Shown here: positions 49,870-58,887 of the stretch, piece after piece | Layout: the number at the start of each line of letters is the position of its first letter | Numbering within the stretch: position 1 is the first letter of the stretch | NCBI GenBank assembly: GCA_038209365.1 | Contig: JBBQXS010000014.1 | Location: forward strand, 33,248 to 97,247 | Length of the DNA: 64,000 nt | Direction of reading: 5' to 3' | Origin: DASQHW01 sp038209365 | GTDB taxonomy: Bacteria; Actinomycetota; Acidimicrobiia; IMCC26256; PALSA-610 | The notes under the pieces: model-generated | Told to the model about the DNA's origin: nothing | What the model saw: the letters and a program-made list of their open reading frames with translations, nothing else | The model's database searches: none | Made by a program: the position numbers and the translations under genes

Positions 49870-52800
49870 ATGGCGATGGCGCCGCAACAGCTTGGAATCG
49901 GGATCCGCCGGCACTTCACGCGCCCGGGCGTCGATCCGTACGACACCGTCGAATGGGAGCGGCGCGACGCGCGGATCCCCAACTTCAAGGACGGCGGCGA
50001 TGCCTTCTTCCAGCCCGACGTCGAGTTCCCCACGAGCTGGTCGCTGAACGCCACCAACATCGTCGCCCAGAAGTACTTCCGCGGCACCCTCGGCACCGCC
50101 GAGCGAGAGTGGTCGCTGCGCCAGGTGATCGACCGGGTGGCCGACACGATCGCCGACTGGGGCATCCGCGACGGCTACTTCGTCGACGACCGCGAGGCCG
50201 AGACCTTCCGCGACGAGCTGAAGCACGTGCTCGTGCACCAGCGCGCCGCCTTCAACTCGCCGGTGTGGTTCAACATCGGCGTGAAGGGTGTCCCGCAGCA
50301 GGCGTCGGCGTGTCAGCCGTACGACGCGCCGGTCGCAACGCCCGACGGGTTCGTCCCGATCGGCAAGCTCGTCGAGGACGATGCCGTCGGTACGAAGGTG
50401 TTCGACGCGCAGGGCATCACACGCGTCGTCGCGGTGAAGTCGAACGGCGTGAAGTCCGTGCTGCGCGTGCACACGAAGGACGGGACCAAGCTCGACGTCA
50501 CCCCCGACCACCTCGTCTGGCGGACGCGCCGTGGAGGCAAGTCGGGATGGGCAGAAGCCGAGCAGCTGCGTCCCGGCGACCGTCTCCATTGGCACGGTCT
50601 CGACGCGTTGGGCGACGCGCTCGTGCACACGGGTGAGATTCGTGTGCTCGAGATCGCGCGCGTACAAGTGATCGGCGCGCTCCCCGTCTACGACATTCAG
50701 ACCGAGAGTGGCGAGTACCTCAGCGAGCACGTGCGCGTGCACAACTGCTTCATCCTCTCGGTCGACGACACGATGGACGACATCCTCAACTGGTACCGGG
50801 AAGAGGGGATCATCTTCAAGGGCGGTTCGGGCGCGGGCGTGAACCTGTCGCGCATCCGCTCGTCGCGGGAGCTCCTGAACGGCGGCGGCACCGCGTCGGG
50901 ACCGGTGAGCTTCATGCGCGGCGCCGACGCCTCGGCCGGGACGATCAAGTCGGGCGGCAAGACGCGTCGGGCCGCGAAGATGGTCATTCTCGACGCCGAC
51001 CATCCGGACATCGAGGATTTCATCTGGTGCAAGGCCATCGAGGAGCGCAAGGCACGCGCGCTCGCCGATGCCGGGTTCGACATGGACCTCGACGGCCGCG
51101 ACAGCCACTCGATCCAGTATCAGAACGCGAACAACTCGGTACGCGTCACCGACGAGTTCATGCAGGCCGTCATCAACGATCGAGACTGGGCGCTGCGTGC
51201 GGTCACCGACGGACAGGCGGTGAAGACGATGAAGGCGCGTGACCTCATGCGCCAGATCGGGCAGTCGGCGTGGGAGTGCGCCGACCCCGGCATGCAGTTC
51301 GACACCACGATCAACCGTTGGCACACGGCGTCGAACACCGGGCGCATCAACGCGAGCAATCCGTGCAGCGAGTACATGCACCTGGACAACTCGGCGTGCA
51401 ACCTCGCCAGCATCAACCTGCTCGCGTTCCTGGACGACGACGGCGCGTTCGATGTCGAGGGCTTCTCGCGCACCGTCGAGGTCATGTTCACGGCCCAGGA
51501 GATCCTCGTCGGCAACGCGGACTACCCGACCGAGCGGATCGCGGAGACGAGCCGCGTGTTCCGCCAGTTGGGTCTGGGTTACGCGAACCTCGGCGCGCTG
51601 CTGATGGCACAAGGTCTGCCGTACGACTCCGACGACGGCCGGGCATGGGCTTCGGCGATCACCGCGCTCATGACCGGGCACGCGTACGCAACGAGCGCAC
51701 GCACGGCGGCGCGCATGGGCCCGTTCGCCGGCTATGCCGAGAACGAGCAGCCGATGCTGAACGTGCTGCGGATGCACCGGGCCGAAGCGGCGAAGATCGA
51801 TGAGGATCGCGTCCCGCCCGACCTCCTGTGCGCTGCGCAGGAGGCGTGGGACGAGGCGGTCGAGCTCGGCGAGCGTCACGGTGTGCGGAATTCGCAGGCC
51901 ACGGTCTTGGCGCCGACCGGCACCATCGGCCTGATGATGGACTGCGACACGACCGGGATCGAGCCCGACCTCGCACTCACCAAGGCGAAGAAGCTCGTGG
52001 GCGGCGGGACGATGCTGATCGTCAACCAGACCGTGCCGCGCGCGCTGCGCAAGCTGGGCTACACCGACGACGAGATCGACAAGATCATCAGCTACATCGA
52101 CGAGCACAAGACCATCGTCGGCGCGCCCGTCTTCAAGGCGGCGCACCTTCCGGTGTTCGCATGCTCGATGGGCGACAACACGATCCACTACATGGGTCAC
52201 ATCCGGATGATGGCGGCCGCCCAGCCCTGGATCAGCGGTGCGATCTCGAAGACGGCGAATCTTCCCGAAGACGTCAGCGTCGAGGAAGTCGAGCAGGTCT
52301 ACATCGAATCGTGGCGACTCGGCCTCAAGGCCGTCGCCCTGTACCGCGACAACTGCAAAGTCGGCCAGCCGCTCGCCACGCAGAAGAAGGCCGGCGGCAC
52401 CGTCACACAAGAGGTCGAGCGGATCGTCGAGACCGTGATCGTCCAGGAGCCGGTACGGCAGAAGCTGCCGAAGGTGCGCTCCGCGAAGACGTTCTCGTTC
52501 CGCGTGGCCGACTGCCACGGATACGTGACGGTGGGCGAGTACGAGGACGGCCGGCCCGGCGAGCTGTTCCTCCAGGTCGCGAAGCAGGGCTCGACGCTCG
52601 CCGGCATCATGGACGCGTTCGCGATCTCGGTGAGCCACGGCCTGCAGTACGGCGTGCCACTCGAGGCGTTCGTCGAGATGTTCACCAACATGAGGTTCGA
52701 GCCGGCGGGCATGACCGACGACCCCGATATCCGGTTCGCCGCGAGCCTCATCGACTACATCTTCCGTCGTCTCGCGGTGCAGTACCTGCCGCTCGAGAAG

Positions 52801-53082
52801 CGCGAGGCCATGGGGATCATGACCGTCGGGGAACGTCTGCAACCGACGCTCCCGGGCGTGGAGGAATCCACGACACCGATGGCGGCGTCACTGGACCTGC
52901 CGCTCGAGGACCGCGCGCCCTCGGCGTCGATGCAGGCGCACCCCGCGGGTTCGAAGCGAGCGGAGCCGCCCCAGGTTCGCGAACGCGAGCTGGTGTTGTG
53001 CCACGTGTGCGGCGACATCATGCAACGAGCAGGCTCGTGCTACGCCTGCCCGAGCTGCGGCAGCACGAGCGGCTGTTCCTAG
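49870..53082 (+). CDS. nrdJ: Adenosylcobalamin-dependent (class II) ribonucleotide reductase with an intein
   Basis: NrdJ reduces ribonucleotides to deoxyribonucleotides with a B12 radical, without needing oxygen. The precursor is 1070 residues; without the 145-residue intein (148-292) it is 925, normal for actinobacteria. Extein landmarks: FNSPVWFN, then QASA joined to CFILSVDDTMDDILNW, GGSGAGVNLSRIRSS, NPCSEYMHLDNSACNLASINL, and LAPTGTIGLMMDCDTTGIEPD. A C-terminal TSCPD-type segment (CHGYVTVGEYEDGRPGELFLQ) and zinc-ribbon-like tail (CHVCGDIMQ, CPSCGSTSGC) follow and probably carry the reducing cysteines. The SD is AAGGGGGAGA. Expression is probably controlled by NrdR. Confidence 0.95.
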   Translation: MAMAPQQLGIGIRRHFTRPGVDPYDTVEWERRDARIPNFKDGGDAFFQPDVEFPTSWSLNATNIVAQKYFRGTLGTAEREWSLRQVIDRVADTIADWGIRDGYFVDDREAETFRDELKHVLVHQRAAFNSPVWFNIGVKGVPQQASACQPYDAPVATPDGFVPIGKLVEDDAVGTKVFDAQGITRVVAVKSNGVKSVLRVHTKDGTKLDVTPDHLVWRTRRGGKSGWAEAEQLRPGDRLHWHGLDALGDALVHTGEIRVLEIARVQVIGALPVYDIQTESGEYLSEHVRVHNCFILSVDDTMDDILNWYREEGIIFKGGSGAGVNLSRIRSSRELLNGGGTASGPVSFMRGADASAGTIKSGGKTRRAAKMVILDADHPDIEDFIWCKAIEERKARALADAGFDMDLDGRDSHSIQYQNANNSVRVTDEFMQAVINDRDWALRAVTDGQAVKTMKARDLMRQIGQSAWECADPGMQFDTTINRWHTASNTGRINASNPCSEYMHLDNSACNLASINLLAFLDDDGAFDVEGFSRTVEVMFTAQEILVGNADYPTERIAETSRVFRQLGLGYANLGALLMAQGLPYDSDDGRAWASAITALMTGHAYATSARTAARMGPFAGYAENEQPMLNVLRMHRAEAAKIDEDRVPPDLLCAAQEAWDEAVELGERHGVRNSQATVLAPTGTIGLMMDCDTTGIEPDLALTKAKKLVGGGTMLIVNQTVPRALRKLGYTDDEIDKIISYIDEHKTIVGAPVFKAAHLPVFACSMGDNTIHYMGHIRMMAAAQPWISGAISKTANLPEDVSVEEVEQVYIESWRLGLKAVALYRDNCKVGQPLATQKKAGGTVTQEVERIVETVIVQEPVRQKLPKVRSAKTFSFRVADCHGYVTVGEYEDGRPGELFLQVAKQGSTLAGIMDAFAISVSHGLQYGVPLEAFVEMFTNMRFEPAGMTDDPDIRFAASLIDYIFRRLAVQYLPLEKREAMGIMTVGERLQPTLPGVEESTTPMAASLDLPLEDRAPSASMQAHPAGSKRAEPPQVRERELVLCHVCGDIMQRAGSCYACPSCGSTSGCS
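50311..50745 (+). other. Mini-intein inside NrdJ
   Basis: A 145-residue in-frame insertion has all protein-splicing landmarks. These are Cys1 (block A, CQPYDAPVATPDGFVPIG), the block B TPDH with the catalytic His, block F (VYDIQTESGEYLSEHV) and the terminal His-Asn (VRVHN) followed by Cys+1 of the extein. It is too short for a homing endonuclease domain, so it is a mini-intein. It interrupts the run QASA-CFILS, just before a conserved cysteine that in this family is one of the redox-active pair. The host enzyme cannot work until splicing occurs. Confidence 0.9.
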
Positions 53083-53160
53083 GCCCGACGGCCGCGTAGT
53101 CTGCGGTCCGTATCTGCGGGGGCCGACGGGGTTCGGCCGCGTCGGCAAAGGGGAATCGAC

Positions 53161-54000
53161 ATGGCTTTCACGCCGCTCGCTCCGAGCGTCCAATTTGCAC
53201 CGCTCGAGATCGCGCCTGAGACCTTCTTGATCCATCAAGTGCAGGCCGCGTGCGGTCAGCCCTTGTATGTCTATCTGAACTCGCTCGTGATTCGCGGCAA
53301 GGAGCCGGTGATCGTCGACACCGGGACTCCCGCGAACAGAAAGCAATGGCTCGAGGACGTGTTCGCGCTCGTGGACCCGGTCGACGTCAAATGGGTCTAC
53401 CTGTCGCACGACGACGTGGACCACAGCGGCAACCTCGAACAGGTGATGGACGCGTGCCCGAACGCGACGTTGATCTGTAGTTGGCCGATCGTCGAACGCC
53501 ACACGAACTGTTTCGAGTTCCCACTCGAGCGTTGCCGCTGGATCAACGACGGCGAGTCCTTCGACGTCGGCGACCGGGTGCTCACCGCGTTGCGCCCGCC
53601 GCTGTTCGACTCGCCGACGACACGGGGGCTCTGGGACCCGAGCACGCGCGTCTACTGGGCGATCGACACCTTTGCGACGCCTGTTCCGGACGTCCCGATG
53701 CAGGAGCTCGACGGTCTCGACCCCGAGTTCTGGCAGTTCGGCCTCACGTTGTTCGCGCTCGGCGGCGTCAGCCCGTGGCTCAGCCTGGTCGACGACAAGA
53801 AGTTCCAGAAGCACGTCGACCGCATCCAGAACCTCGATATCGAGACCGTTGCGTGCTGCCACAGTCCGGTGTTGCGGGGTGACCGCATCGACGAAGCATT
53901 CCGGATCATCCGCGACCTGCCCAACGTCGAGTGCCCGCCGCTCCCGGACCAGTCGGTGCTCGATGAGATCGTCGCGGCGACGTCGCAACCCTTGCTCTGA
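53161..54000 (+). CDS. Metallo-beta-lactamase-fold hydrolase or oxidoreductase
   Basis: A 279-residue MBL-fold protein. The metal motif is HDDVDH near residue 82 (HxDxDH, as in flavodiiron-type and lactonase-like proteins), with IVDTGTP before it, IDTFATPVPD and CCHSPV later. The absence of a flavodoxin domain means that if it is of the flavodiiron group it acts with a separate flavoprotein. The substrate is not known. The SD is AAAGGGGA. The 78-bp gap after nrdJ contains a GGCCGAC/GTCGGC stem. It ends convergently with an SDR gene. Confidence 0.75.
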   Translation: MAFTPLAPSVQFAPLEIAPETFLIHQVQAACGQPLYVYLNSLVIRGKEPVIVDTGTPANRKQWLEDVFALVDPVDVKWVYLSHDDVDHSGNLEQVMDACPNATLICSWPIVERHTNCFEFPLERCRWINDGESFDVGDRVLTALRPPLFDSPTTRGLWDPSTRVYWAIDTFATPVPDVPMQELDGLDPEFWQFGLTLFALGGVSPWLSLVDDKKFQKHVDRIQNLDIETVACCHSPVLRGDRIDEAFRIIRDLPNVECPPLPDQSVLDEIVAATSQPLL

Positions 54001-54013
54001 CCCTCGGCAGATC

Positions 54014-54823
54014 TCACGACGACGGCGGCGGGCGCTCGAGCGCGTAGCCGGGGTCGTGGGTGGTGAAACCGCCGTCGACGCGCAGGACTTCGCCGGTCAC
54101 GAATGCGGCCGCGTCGGAAGCGAGATAGGCGACCGCCTCCGCGATGTCCTCGGGGTAGCCCAGCCGGCCGACGGGGTGGTTCACCGTGTAACGCCGTAGG
54201 CGGTCGCCCATCGGACCGCCGAGCGCGTCCTGGGCGTCCCTTGCGACGACGACGCCGGGCGCGACTGCGTTGCAGCGAATCCCGCGGTCCGCGTACGCAG
54301 TCGCGACATAGCGCGTCAGCGCGACGACGCCCGCCTTCGACGTGCCGTACGCGAGGAGCGTGCGGCTGCCGTAGAACGCGGCCGCCGACGCGGTGTTGAC
54401 GATCGCGCCGCCGCCGCGTTCGAGCATTGCCGGGATCGCGTAACGGCATCCCAACATCGGACCGGTGAGATTCACCGCCATCACGCGTTCCCAGGTGGCG
54501 AGGTCCATCGTCGCGACGTCCTGGTCGAGACGGTTCTGGTCGAGGGCTGCCGCATTGTTGTGCAGGATGTCGAGTCCGCCGAACTCGCGCACGGTGTCGG
54601 TCACCAAAGCTGCCACTGCGTCGGCATCCGCGACGTCGACCACGTGCGGACGTGCGATCCCTCCGGTCGTGCGCACGCCGTCGACCACTGATGCCGCGGC
54701 GTCGGCGGAGATGTCGGCGACGGTGACCTTCGCGCCTTCGGCCGCGAGCAGCATCGCGGTCGCCCGGCCGATGCCCGAGCCACCACCCGTGACGATGGCG
54801 ACCTTCCCCTTGAACCGATCCAC
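54014..54823 (-). CDS. Short-chain dehydrogenase/reductase, FabG-like
   Basis: A 269-residue classical SDR: TGGGSGIG cofactor motif at about residue 12, ADIS acidic end of the second strand (NAD preference), NNAA (instead of NNAG), Ser in NTASAAAF, YGTSKAG catalytic pair and GGFTTHDPG at the C-terminus. The GTG at 54823 is chosen over one at 54838 because VDRFKGKVAIVTGG is the normal start and GGGAGG lies upstream. The divergent neighbour is an acyl-CoA carboxylase component, so a role in lipid or carboxylic acid metabolism is possible. The substrate is unknown. Confidence 0.85.
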   Translation of the reverse strand: MDRFKGKVAIVTGGGSGIGRATAMLLAAEGAKVTVADISADAAASVVDGVRTTGGIARPHVVDVADADAVAALVTDTVREFGGLDILHNNAAALDQNRLDQDVATMDLATWERVMAVNLTGPMLGCRYAIPAMLERGGGAIVNTASAAAFYGSRTLLAYGTSKAGVVALTRYVATAYADRGIRCNAVAPGVVVARDAQDALGGPMGDRLRRYTVNHPVGRLGYPEDIAEAVAYLASDAAAFVTGEVLRVDGGFTTHDPGYALERPPPSS

Positions 54824-54863
54824 GTGGCCTCCCGGCACCTCGACGTGGGCGAGACGCTAAACA

Positions 54864-56675
54864 GTGGCCGTGCAACCTGTCGCTTCACCGATGCAGGGGA
54901 CCGTTGTGTCGATCGACGTCGGCGCGGGAGATGTCGTGCGCGCCGGTCAGCAGCTCGTCGTGCTCGAGTCGATGAAGATGGAGCACGTCATCGTGGCCGA
55001 GTGCGCAGGGGTTGTGTCCTCGGTGCCGATCGCGGTCGGGGACACCGTGATGCCCGGTGATCCGCTCGCCTTCGTCGACGCGGCCGACGACGCAGGCGTT
55101 GCCGACGACGTCGCGGTCAACGCGATCGATCTCGACCATGTGCGGGCCGACCTGGCCGAGGTCGTCGAACGCCACGACGTCGGCCTCGACCACCGCCGTC
55201 CGGACGCCGTGGCCCGCCGGCGCGCGACCGGGCAGCGGACCGCCCGCGAAAACGTCGCAGACCTCGTCGACGACGGCAGCTTCGTCGAGTACGCGCCGCT
55301 CGTGGTCGCCGCGCAGCGGCGGCGCCGTTCCCTCGAGGAGCTCATCGCGCGGACGCCGGCCGACGGCCTCGTCGGCGGGATCGGCACCGTCGACGGCAAG
55401 CCCGTGATCGCGATGTCCTACGACTACACCGTGCTCGCGGGGACCCAGGGACTCTGGAACCACGCGAAGAAGGACCGTCTCTTCGAGCTCGCGGAGCGCC
55501 TGCGTGTGCCGGTCGTGTTCTTCACCGAGGGCGGCGGCGGCCGTCCGGGTGACACCGACGGCTCGGGCGTGTCGGGCCTCGATTGCCTCGCGTTCAGCGC
55601 CTTCGCGCGACTCAGCGCGCTCGTGCCGCTCGTCGGCATCACCTCGGGCTACTGCTTCGCCGGCAATGCCGCCCTCCTCGGCTGCTGTGACGTCATCATC
55701 GCAACCGTCGGCTCGAACATCGGGATGGGTGGCCCGGCGATGATCGAAGGCGGCGGTCTCGGGGTGTACGAGCCGACTGCCATCGGTCCGACCGAGATAC
55801 AGACGACCTCAGGGGTCATCGATGTGCTCGTTCCCGACGAGGCCGCGGCCGTGCGCGCCGCCAAGCAGTACCTCTCGTACTTCGGGGGCGCCGTCGACGA
55901 ATGGGAATGCGTCGACCAGCGCATGCTCCGCCACGTGATTCCCGAGAACCGTCTGCGCGCGTACGACATGAGAACCGTCGTCGACGCGCTCTGCGACACG
56001 GATTCGGTGCTGGAGCTTCGCCGCGGGTTCGGCGACGGCATGATCACCGCGCTCGGACGCGTCGAAGGCCACCCCGTGGCCATCGTCGCCAACAACCCGT
56101 CGCATCTCGGCGGCGCAATCGACACCCCCGCCGCGGACAAGGCGGCGCGGTTCCTCCAGTTGTGCGACGCATTCGACGTGCCTGTCGTGTTCCTGTGCGA
56201 CACGCCGGGGTTCATGGTCGGCCCCGAATCGGAAGCAACGGGCGCGGTCCGGCACATGTCACGCATGTTCGTGACCGGTGCGAACGTCTCCGTGCCGTTC
56301 GCGACGATCATCCTGCGAAAGGGCTACGGCCTCGGTGCGCAGGCAATGGCCGGCGGGTCGTTCAAGGCTCCGTGCTTCTGCGTGGCGTGGCCGACCGGCG
56401 AGTTCGGTGGCATGAACCTCGAAGGCGCGGTCCGACTCGGGCAGCGGCGAGAGCTCGAAGCGATCGAAGATCCCGAGACACGCGAGCGCGAATACCAGGC
56501 AATGGTCGATCGTATGTACCAGTTCGGCAAGGGTGTCAATGTCGCGAGCCACTTCGAGATCGACGACGTCATCGATCCCGCCGATTCGCGCCGCTGGATC
56601 ACGACGATGCTCGCGGCCGCCGGACCGCGCGCCGACCGCGACGGAAAGAAGCGACCGCACATCGACACCTGGTAG
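54864..56675 (+). CDS. Biotinyl-carboxyltransferase fusion (acyl-CoA carboxylase)
   Basis: A 603-residue protein. Residues about 1-75 are a biotinyl domain with the biotin-accepting Lys38 in ESMKMEHV. The rest, from about 100, is a complete crotonase-fold carboxyltransferase of the propionyl/acetyl-CoA carboxylase beta type. It has GTVDGKPV, the oxyanion loops FFTEGGGGRPGD and CDTPGFMVGPESE, and GGSFKAP. It would move CO2 from biotin to an acyl-CoA once a separate biotin carboxylase has loaded it; none is in the window. BCCP fused in front of the carboxyltransferase is not the usual actinobacterial arrangement, where BCCP sits behind biotin carboxylase. Confidence 0.87.
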   Translation: MAVQPVASPMQGTVVSIDVGAGDVVRAGQQLVVLESMKMEHVIVAECAGVVSSVPIAVGDTVMPGDPLAFVDAADDAGVADDVAVNAIDLDHVRADLAEVVERHDVGLDHRRPDAVARRRATGQRTARENVADLVDDGSFVEYAPLVVAAQRRRRSLEELIARTPADGLVGGIGTVDGKPVIAMSYDYTVLAGTQGLWNHAKKDRLFELAERLRVPVVFFTEGGGGRPGDTDGSGVSGLDCLAFSAFARLSALVPLVGITSGYCFAGNAALLGCCDVIIATVGSNIGMGGPAMIEGGGLGVYEPTAIGPTEIQTTSGVIDVLVPDEAAAVRAAKQYLSYFGGAVDEWECVDQRMLRHVIPENRLRAYDMRTVVDALCDTDSVLELRRGFGDGMITALGRVEGHPVAIVANNPSHLGGAIDTPAADKAARFLQLCDAFDVPVVFLCDTPGFMVGPESEATGAVRHMSRMFVTGANVSVPFATIILRKGYGLGAQAMAGGSFKAPCFCVAWPTGEFGGMNLEGAVRLGQRRELEAIEDPETREREYQAMVDRMYQFGKGVNVASHFEIDDVIDPADSRRWITTMLAAAGPRADRDGKKRPHIDTW

Positions 56676-56703
56676 GTCACGCACGCGGCGACTGTGCCTG
56701 TGC

Positions 56704-57867
56704 TCAGCCGTTCCAGCAGGTCAGCATCAACGTCGCGTCGTCGTCCAAGACGGTTGTCTGGTGCGTGAGCACCTCGACGACAAGGCGTCGCAGCTGCTCC
56801 GCTTCGGGCAAGCCCGACTGCGCGGCCCGCTCGATGTGGTCGATGAGGCGCGCCAGGCCGAAGAACTCACCGTCCGGCGCGCGCGCCTCGGTGACACCGT
56901 CCGAATACAGCACGACGGTGTCGCCGGGTTCGAGCTGGTACTCGTGCGCGTGGCGGTCGGGGCGGGCAATGCCCAACGGAAGCGCCGGCCGCTCTTCCAG
57001 CTCGGCGACCACCTTGGCATTGCGCAGCACGAGCGGCGGCAGGTGTCCGGCGTTGATCCACCGGAAGAGACCACCGTCCAGCTCGAGCTCGCCCAGGATC
57101 GACGTCACGAAGAGGCTGTTGCCGAAATGCTGCTCGATCAGCGTGTCGAGCTCGCCGGCGGTCTCCTCCAGGGACGCGCCGGAGCGCCGGCGGTTGCGAT
57201 ACGCCCCGACGCAGAGGTTGGCGACCTGCGCCGCGAGGAGACCGTGACCCACCGCGTCGAATGCCGCCACGTGCGCGCGGTCCTGGTTGACCGCGTAGTC
57301 GAACGTGTCGCCGGCGACCTCGTACGCCGGTTCGAGCATGCCGGCGATCGAGACGCGCGACGTTCGCACCGTGAGCGGCGGAAGCAGTGCCCATCGCATC
57401 TCGGCCGCGATATCCATCTCCTCGGCGCGGCGGACGCGTTCGATCACGTCACCATAGGAGTTCTTGGTCACGACCAGCTCGGCCACGAGCGCGGCGAGCG
57501 CCTCTACGGCGGCGACGGAGTCTGCAATCTCCGCGTCGACGACGGCGGTGAGCACACCCAGCCGGTCGACGCCGTCGACCAGCGGCACGATGACGCGCGA
57601 ACCGTGTCCCTCGTCATTGGTGTGGTTGCGCCCGCGCCGGTAGACATCGCCGAACAGGGAACCGTCGACCGGCACCGTCTTGGTTTCGCGCGTCAGATTC
57701 GCGAGGTGGCGCTGTTGGCGGTCGACGAGCCAGATCTCGACCTCACTGATCCCACCGATTGCGGCTTCCTCCGCAACCGTTGCTGCGAGGTCGGCCGGAT
57801 CGAGTTCGTGGGAGCGGACGAGCAAGGCACCCAACACCTCGCCCATCGGCACGGGGCGATCCACCAT
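56704..57867 (-). CDS. GAF-like / SpoIIE-type PP2C serine phosphatase
   Basis: A 387-residue cytoplasmic protein. The first 150 residues look like a GAF-type sensor (GSRVIVPLVDGVDRLGVLTAV). A short helical linker (IERVRRAEEMDIAAEMRWALLPP) leads to the SpoIIE/RsbU phosphatase, with metal-binding Asp residues in VAGDTFDY, DAVGHG, YSDGVTEAR and DDATLM. The linker plus ALLPP start is characteristic of RsbU-like enzymes that release anti-sigma antagonists. No anti-sigma factor or antagonist gene is adjacent, so the pathway is not shown. It ends convergently to the carboxylase fusion. Confidence 0.85.
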   Translation of the reverse strand: MVDRPVPMGEVLGALLVRSHELDPADLAATVAEEAAIGGISEVEIWLVDRQQRHLANLTRETKTVPVDGSLFGDVYRRGRNHTNDEGHGSRVIVPLVDGVDRLGVLTAVVDAEIADSVAAVEALAALVAELVVTKNSYGDVIERVRRAEEMDIAAEMRWALLPPLTVRTSRVSIAGMLEPAYEVAGDTFDYAVNQDRAHVAAFDAVGHGLLAAQVANLCVGAYRNRRRSGASLEETAGELDTLIEQHFGNSLFVTSILGELELDGGLFRWINAGHLPPLVLRNAKVVAELEERPALPLGIARPDRHAHEYQLEPGDTVVLYSDGVTEARAPDGEFFGLARLIDHIERAAQSGLPEAEQLRRLVVEVLTHQTTVLDDDATLMLTCWNG

Positions 57868-57915
57868 TCGCCCAGGTCTACCCGAGTTTGCCCCACGCGC
57901 CGAAACGCGGTGCCC

Positions 57916-58734
57916 TCAGGCCGTGAATGCCCGGCGTGCGAGCTCGGTTCCCGTGCCGGCGATGCTCCAGAAGTCGTACGTCCCCTGCTCGAGAAATTCG
58001 CGAGCCGCGTCGGCCGCCGCACCGAGCGCGACGTAGCTGAACGCGCCGCCGATCGAGACGCGTGCGACACCGAGCGCTCCGAGCTCGCCGACGCTCGGGA
58101 CACCGGGAAATGCCAGCACGTTCACCGGCACGTCGACCGACTCGACGATCGCGCGGATATCGGCGGGCGTGCTGACGCCCGGCGCGTACACGACGTCGGC
58201 GCCCGCGGCTTGGTACGCCTGCAAACGCTTGATGGTGTCGGCGAGATCCGGCCGGTGGCGGATGAAGTTCTCCGAGCGCGCGGTCAGCACGAAGCGCGCG
58301 CCATCGCGGTGCGCGGCCTCGGCGGCCGCGGCAACGCGTTCCGCGGCAAGGCCGATGTCGTAGATCTCGTCGGCTTCCCGCGCCGTGTAGTCCTCCACCG
58401 ATCCTCCGGCCAGACCGGTCGACCGAGCCAGTGCGAACGTCTCGGCGACGGCGCGGGGATCGTCGGCAAAGCCGTTCTCGAGATCGGCGCTGACCGGTAC
58501 ATCGGTCGCGGCGACGATCGCGGCCGCGTGGCTGAGTGCTTCGTCCCTCGTCGTCGCGCCATCGAGACGGCCGAGCGTGCCCGCGAATCCCGAGCTGGTC
58601 GTGGCGAGCGCCTCGAATCCCAGGGCCACGAGCACTTTCGCCGATCCGGGATCCCATGGATTCGGAAGAAGCAACGGGGTCTCACCGTGATGCCGGGCCG
58701 CGAAGCGCTCCGCCTTCTCGGTCTGTGTCGCCAT
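57916..58734 (-). CDS. Isocitrate lyase / PEP mutase superfamily enzyme
   Basis: A 272-residue TIM-barrel protein of the ICL/PEP-mutase family. It has the barrel start LLLPNPWDPGSAKVL, TTSSGF, the Mg-binding block VSADLENGFAD, GSVEDY and FVLTARSENF. The isocitrate-lyase KKCGH motif is missing, so it is one of the C-C bond-cleaving or oxaloacetate-type subgroups, such as methylisocitrate lyase-like or phosphonopyruvate hydrolase-like. The ATG has no SD; TAGCGT lies 8 bases upstream, consistent with a leaderless start. It is divergent from the large ATPase gene. Confidence 0.83.
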   Translation of the reverse strand: MATQTEKAERFAARHHGETPLLLPNPWDPGSAKVLVALGFEALATTSSGFAGTLGRLDGATTRDEALSHAAAIVAATDVPVSADLENGFADDPRAVAETFALARSTGLAGGSVEDYTAREADEIYDIGLAAERVAAAAEAAHRDGARFVLTARSENFIRHRPDLADTIKRLQAYQAAGADVVYAPGVSTPADIRAIVESVDVPVNVLAFPGVPSVGELGALGVARVSIGGAFSYVALGAAADAAREFLEQGTYDFWSIAGTGTELARRAFTA

Positions 58735-58875
58735 GAGGAGCGACGCTACCGAACACCGTTGTCCGCACGCGCGACATTTCCGGACAACTGCGGGTATTCC
58801 TTGTGCGTGACGTGACACGCATTCGTCGTGCCGACACGGATGACGCACGTCTGCGACGTTCATGACGGTCGCTTC

Positions 58876-58881
58876 TACACT
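58876..58881 (+). promoter_or_regulatory. -10 element of a leaderless promoter for the MalT-like ATPase gene
   Basis: TACACT is followed by six bases and then the in-frame GTG at 58888, with no SD. It supports the short N-terminus VLIGRERQ rather than starts at 58828 or 58840. Confidence 0.5.
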
Positions 58882-58887
58882 CGCCGG

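Noticed and set aside
49816..52842. A 1008-codon open frame on the minus strand opposite nrdJ
   Set aside because: The nrdJ frame has all family motifs. The antisense frame is a by-product of G/C-rich third positions, has no recognisable domain and is rich in Arg, Val, Asp and Leu.
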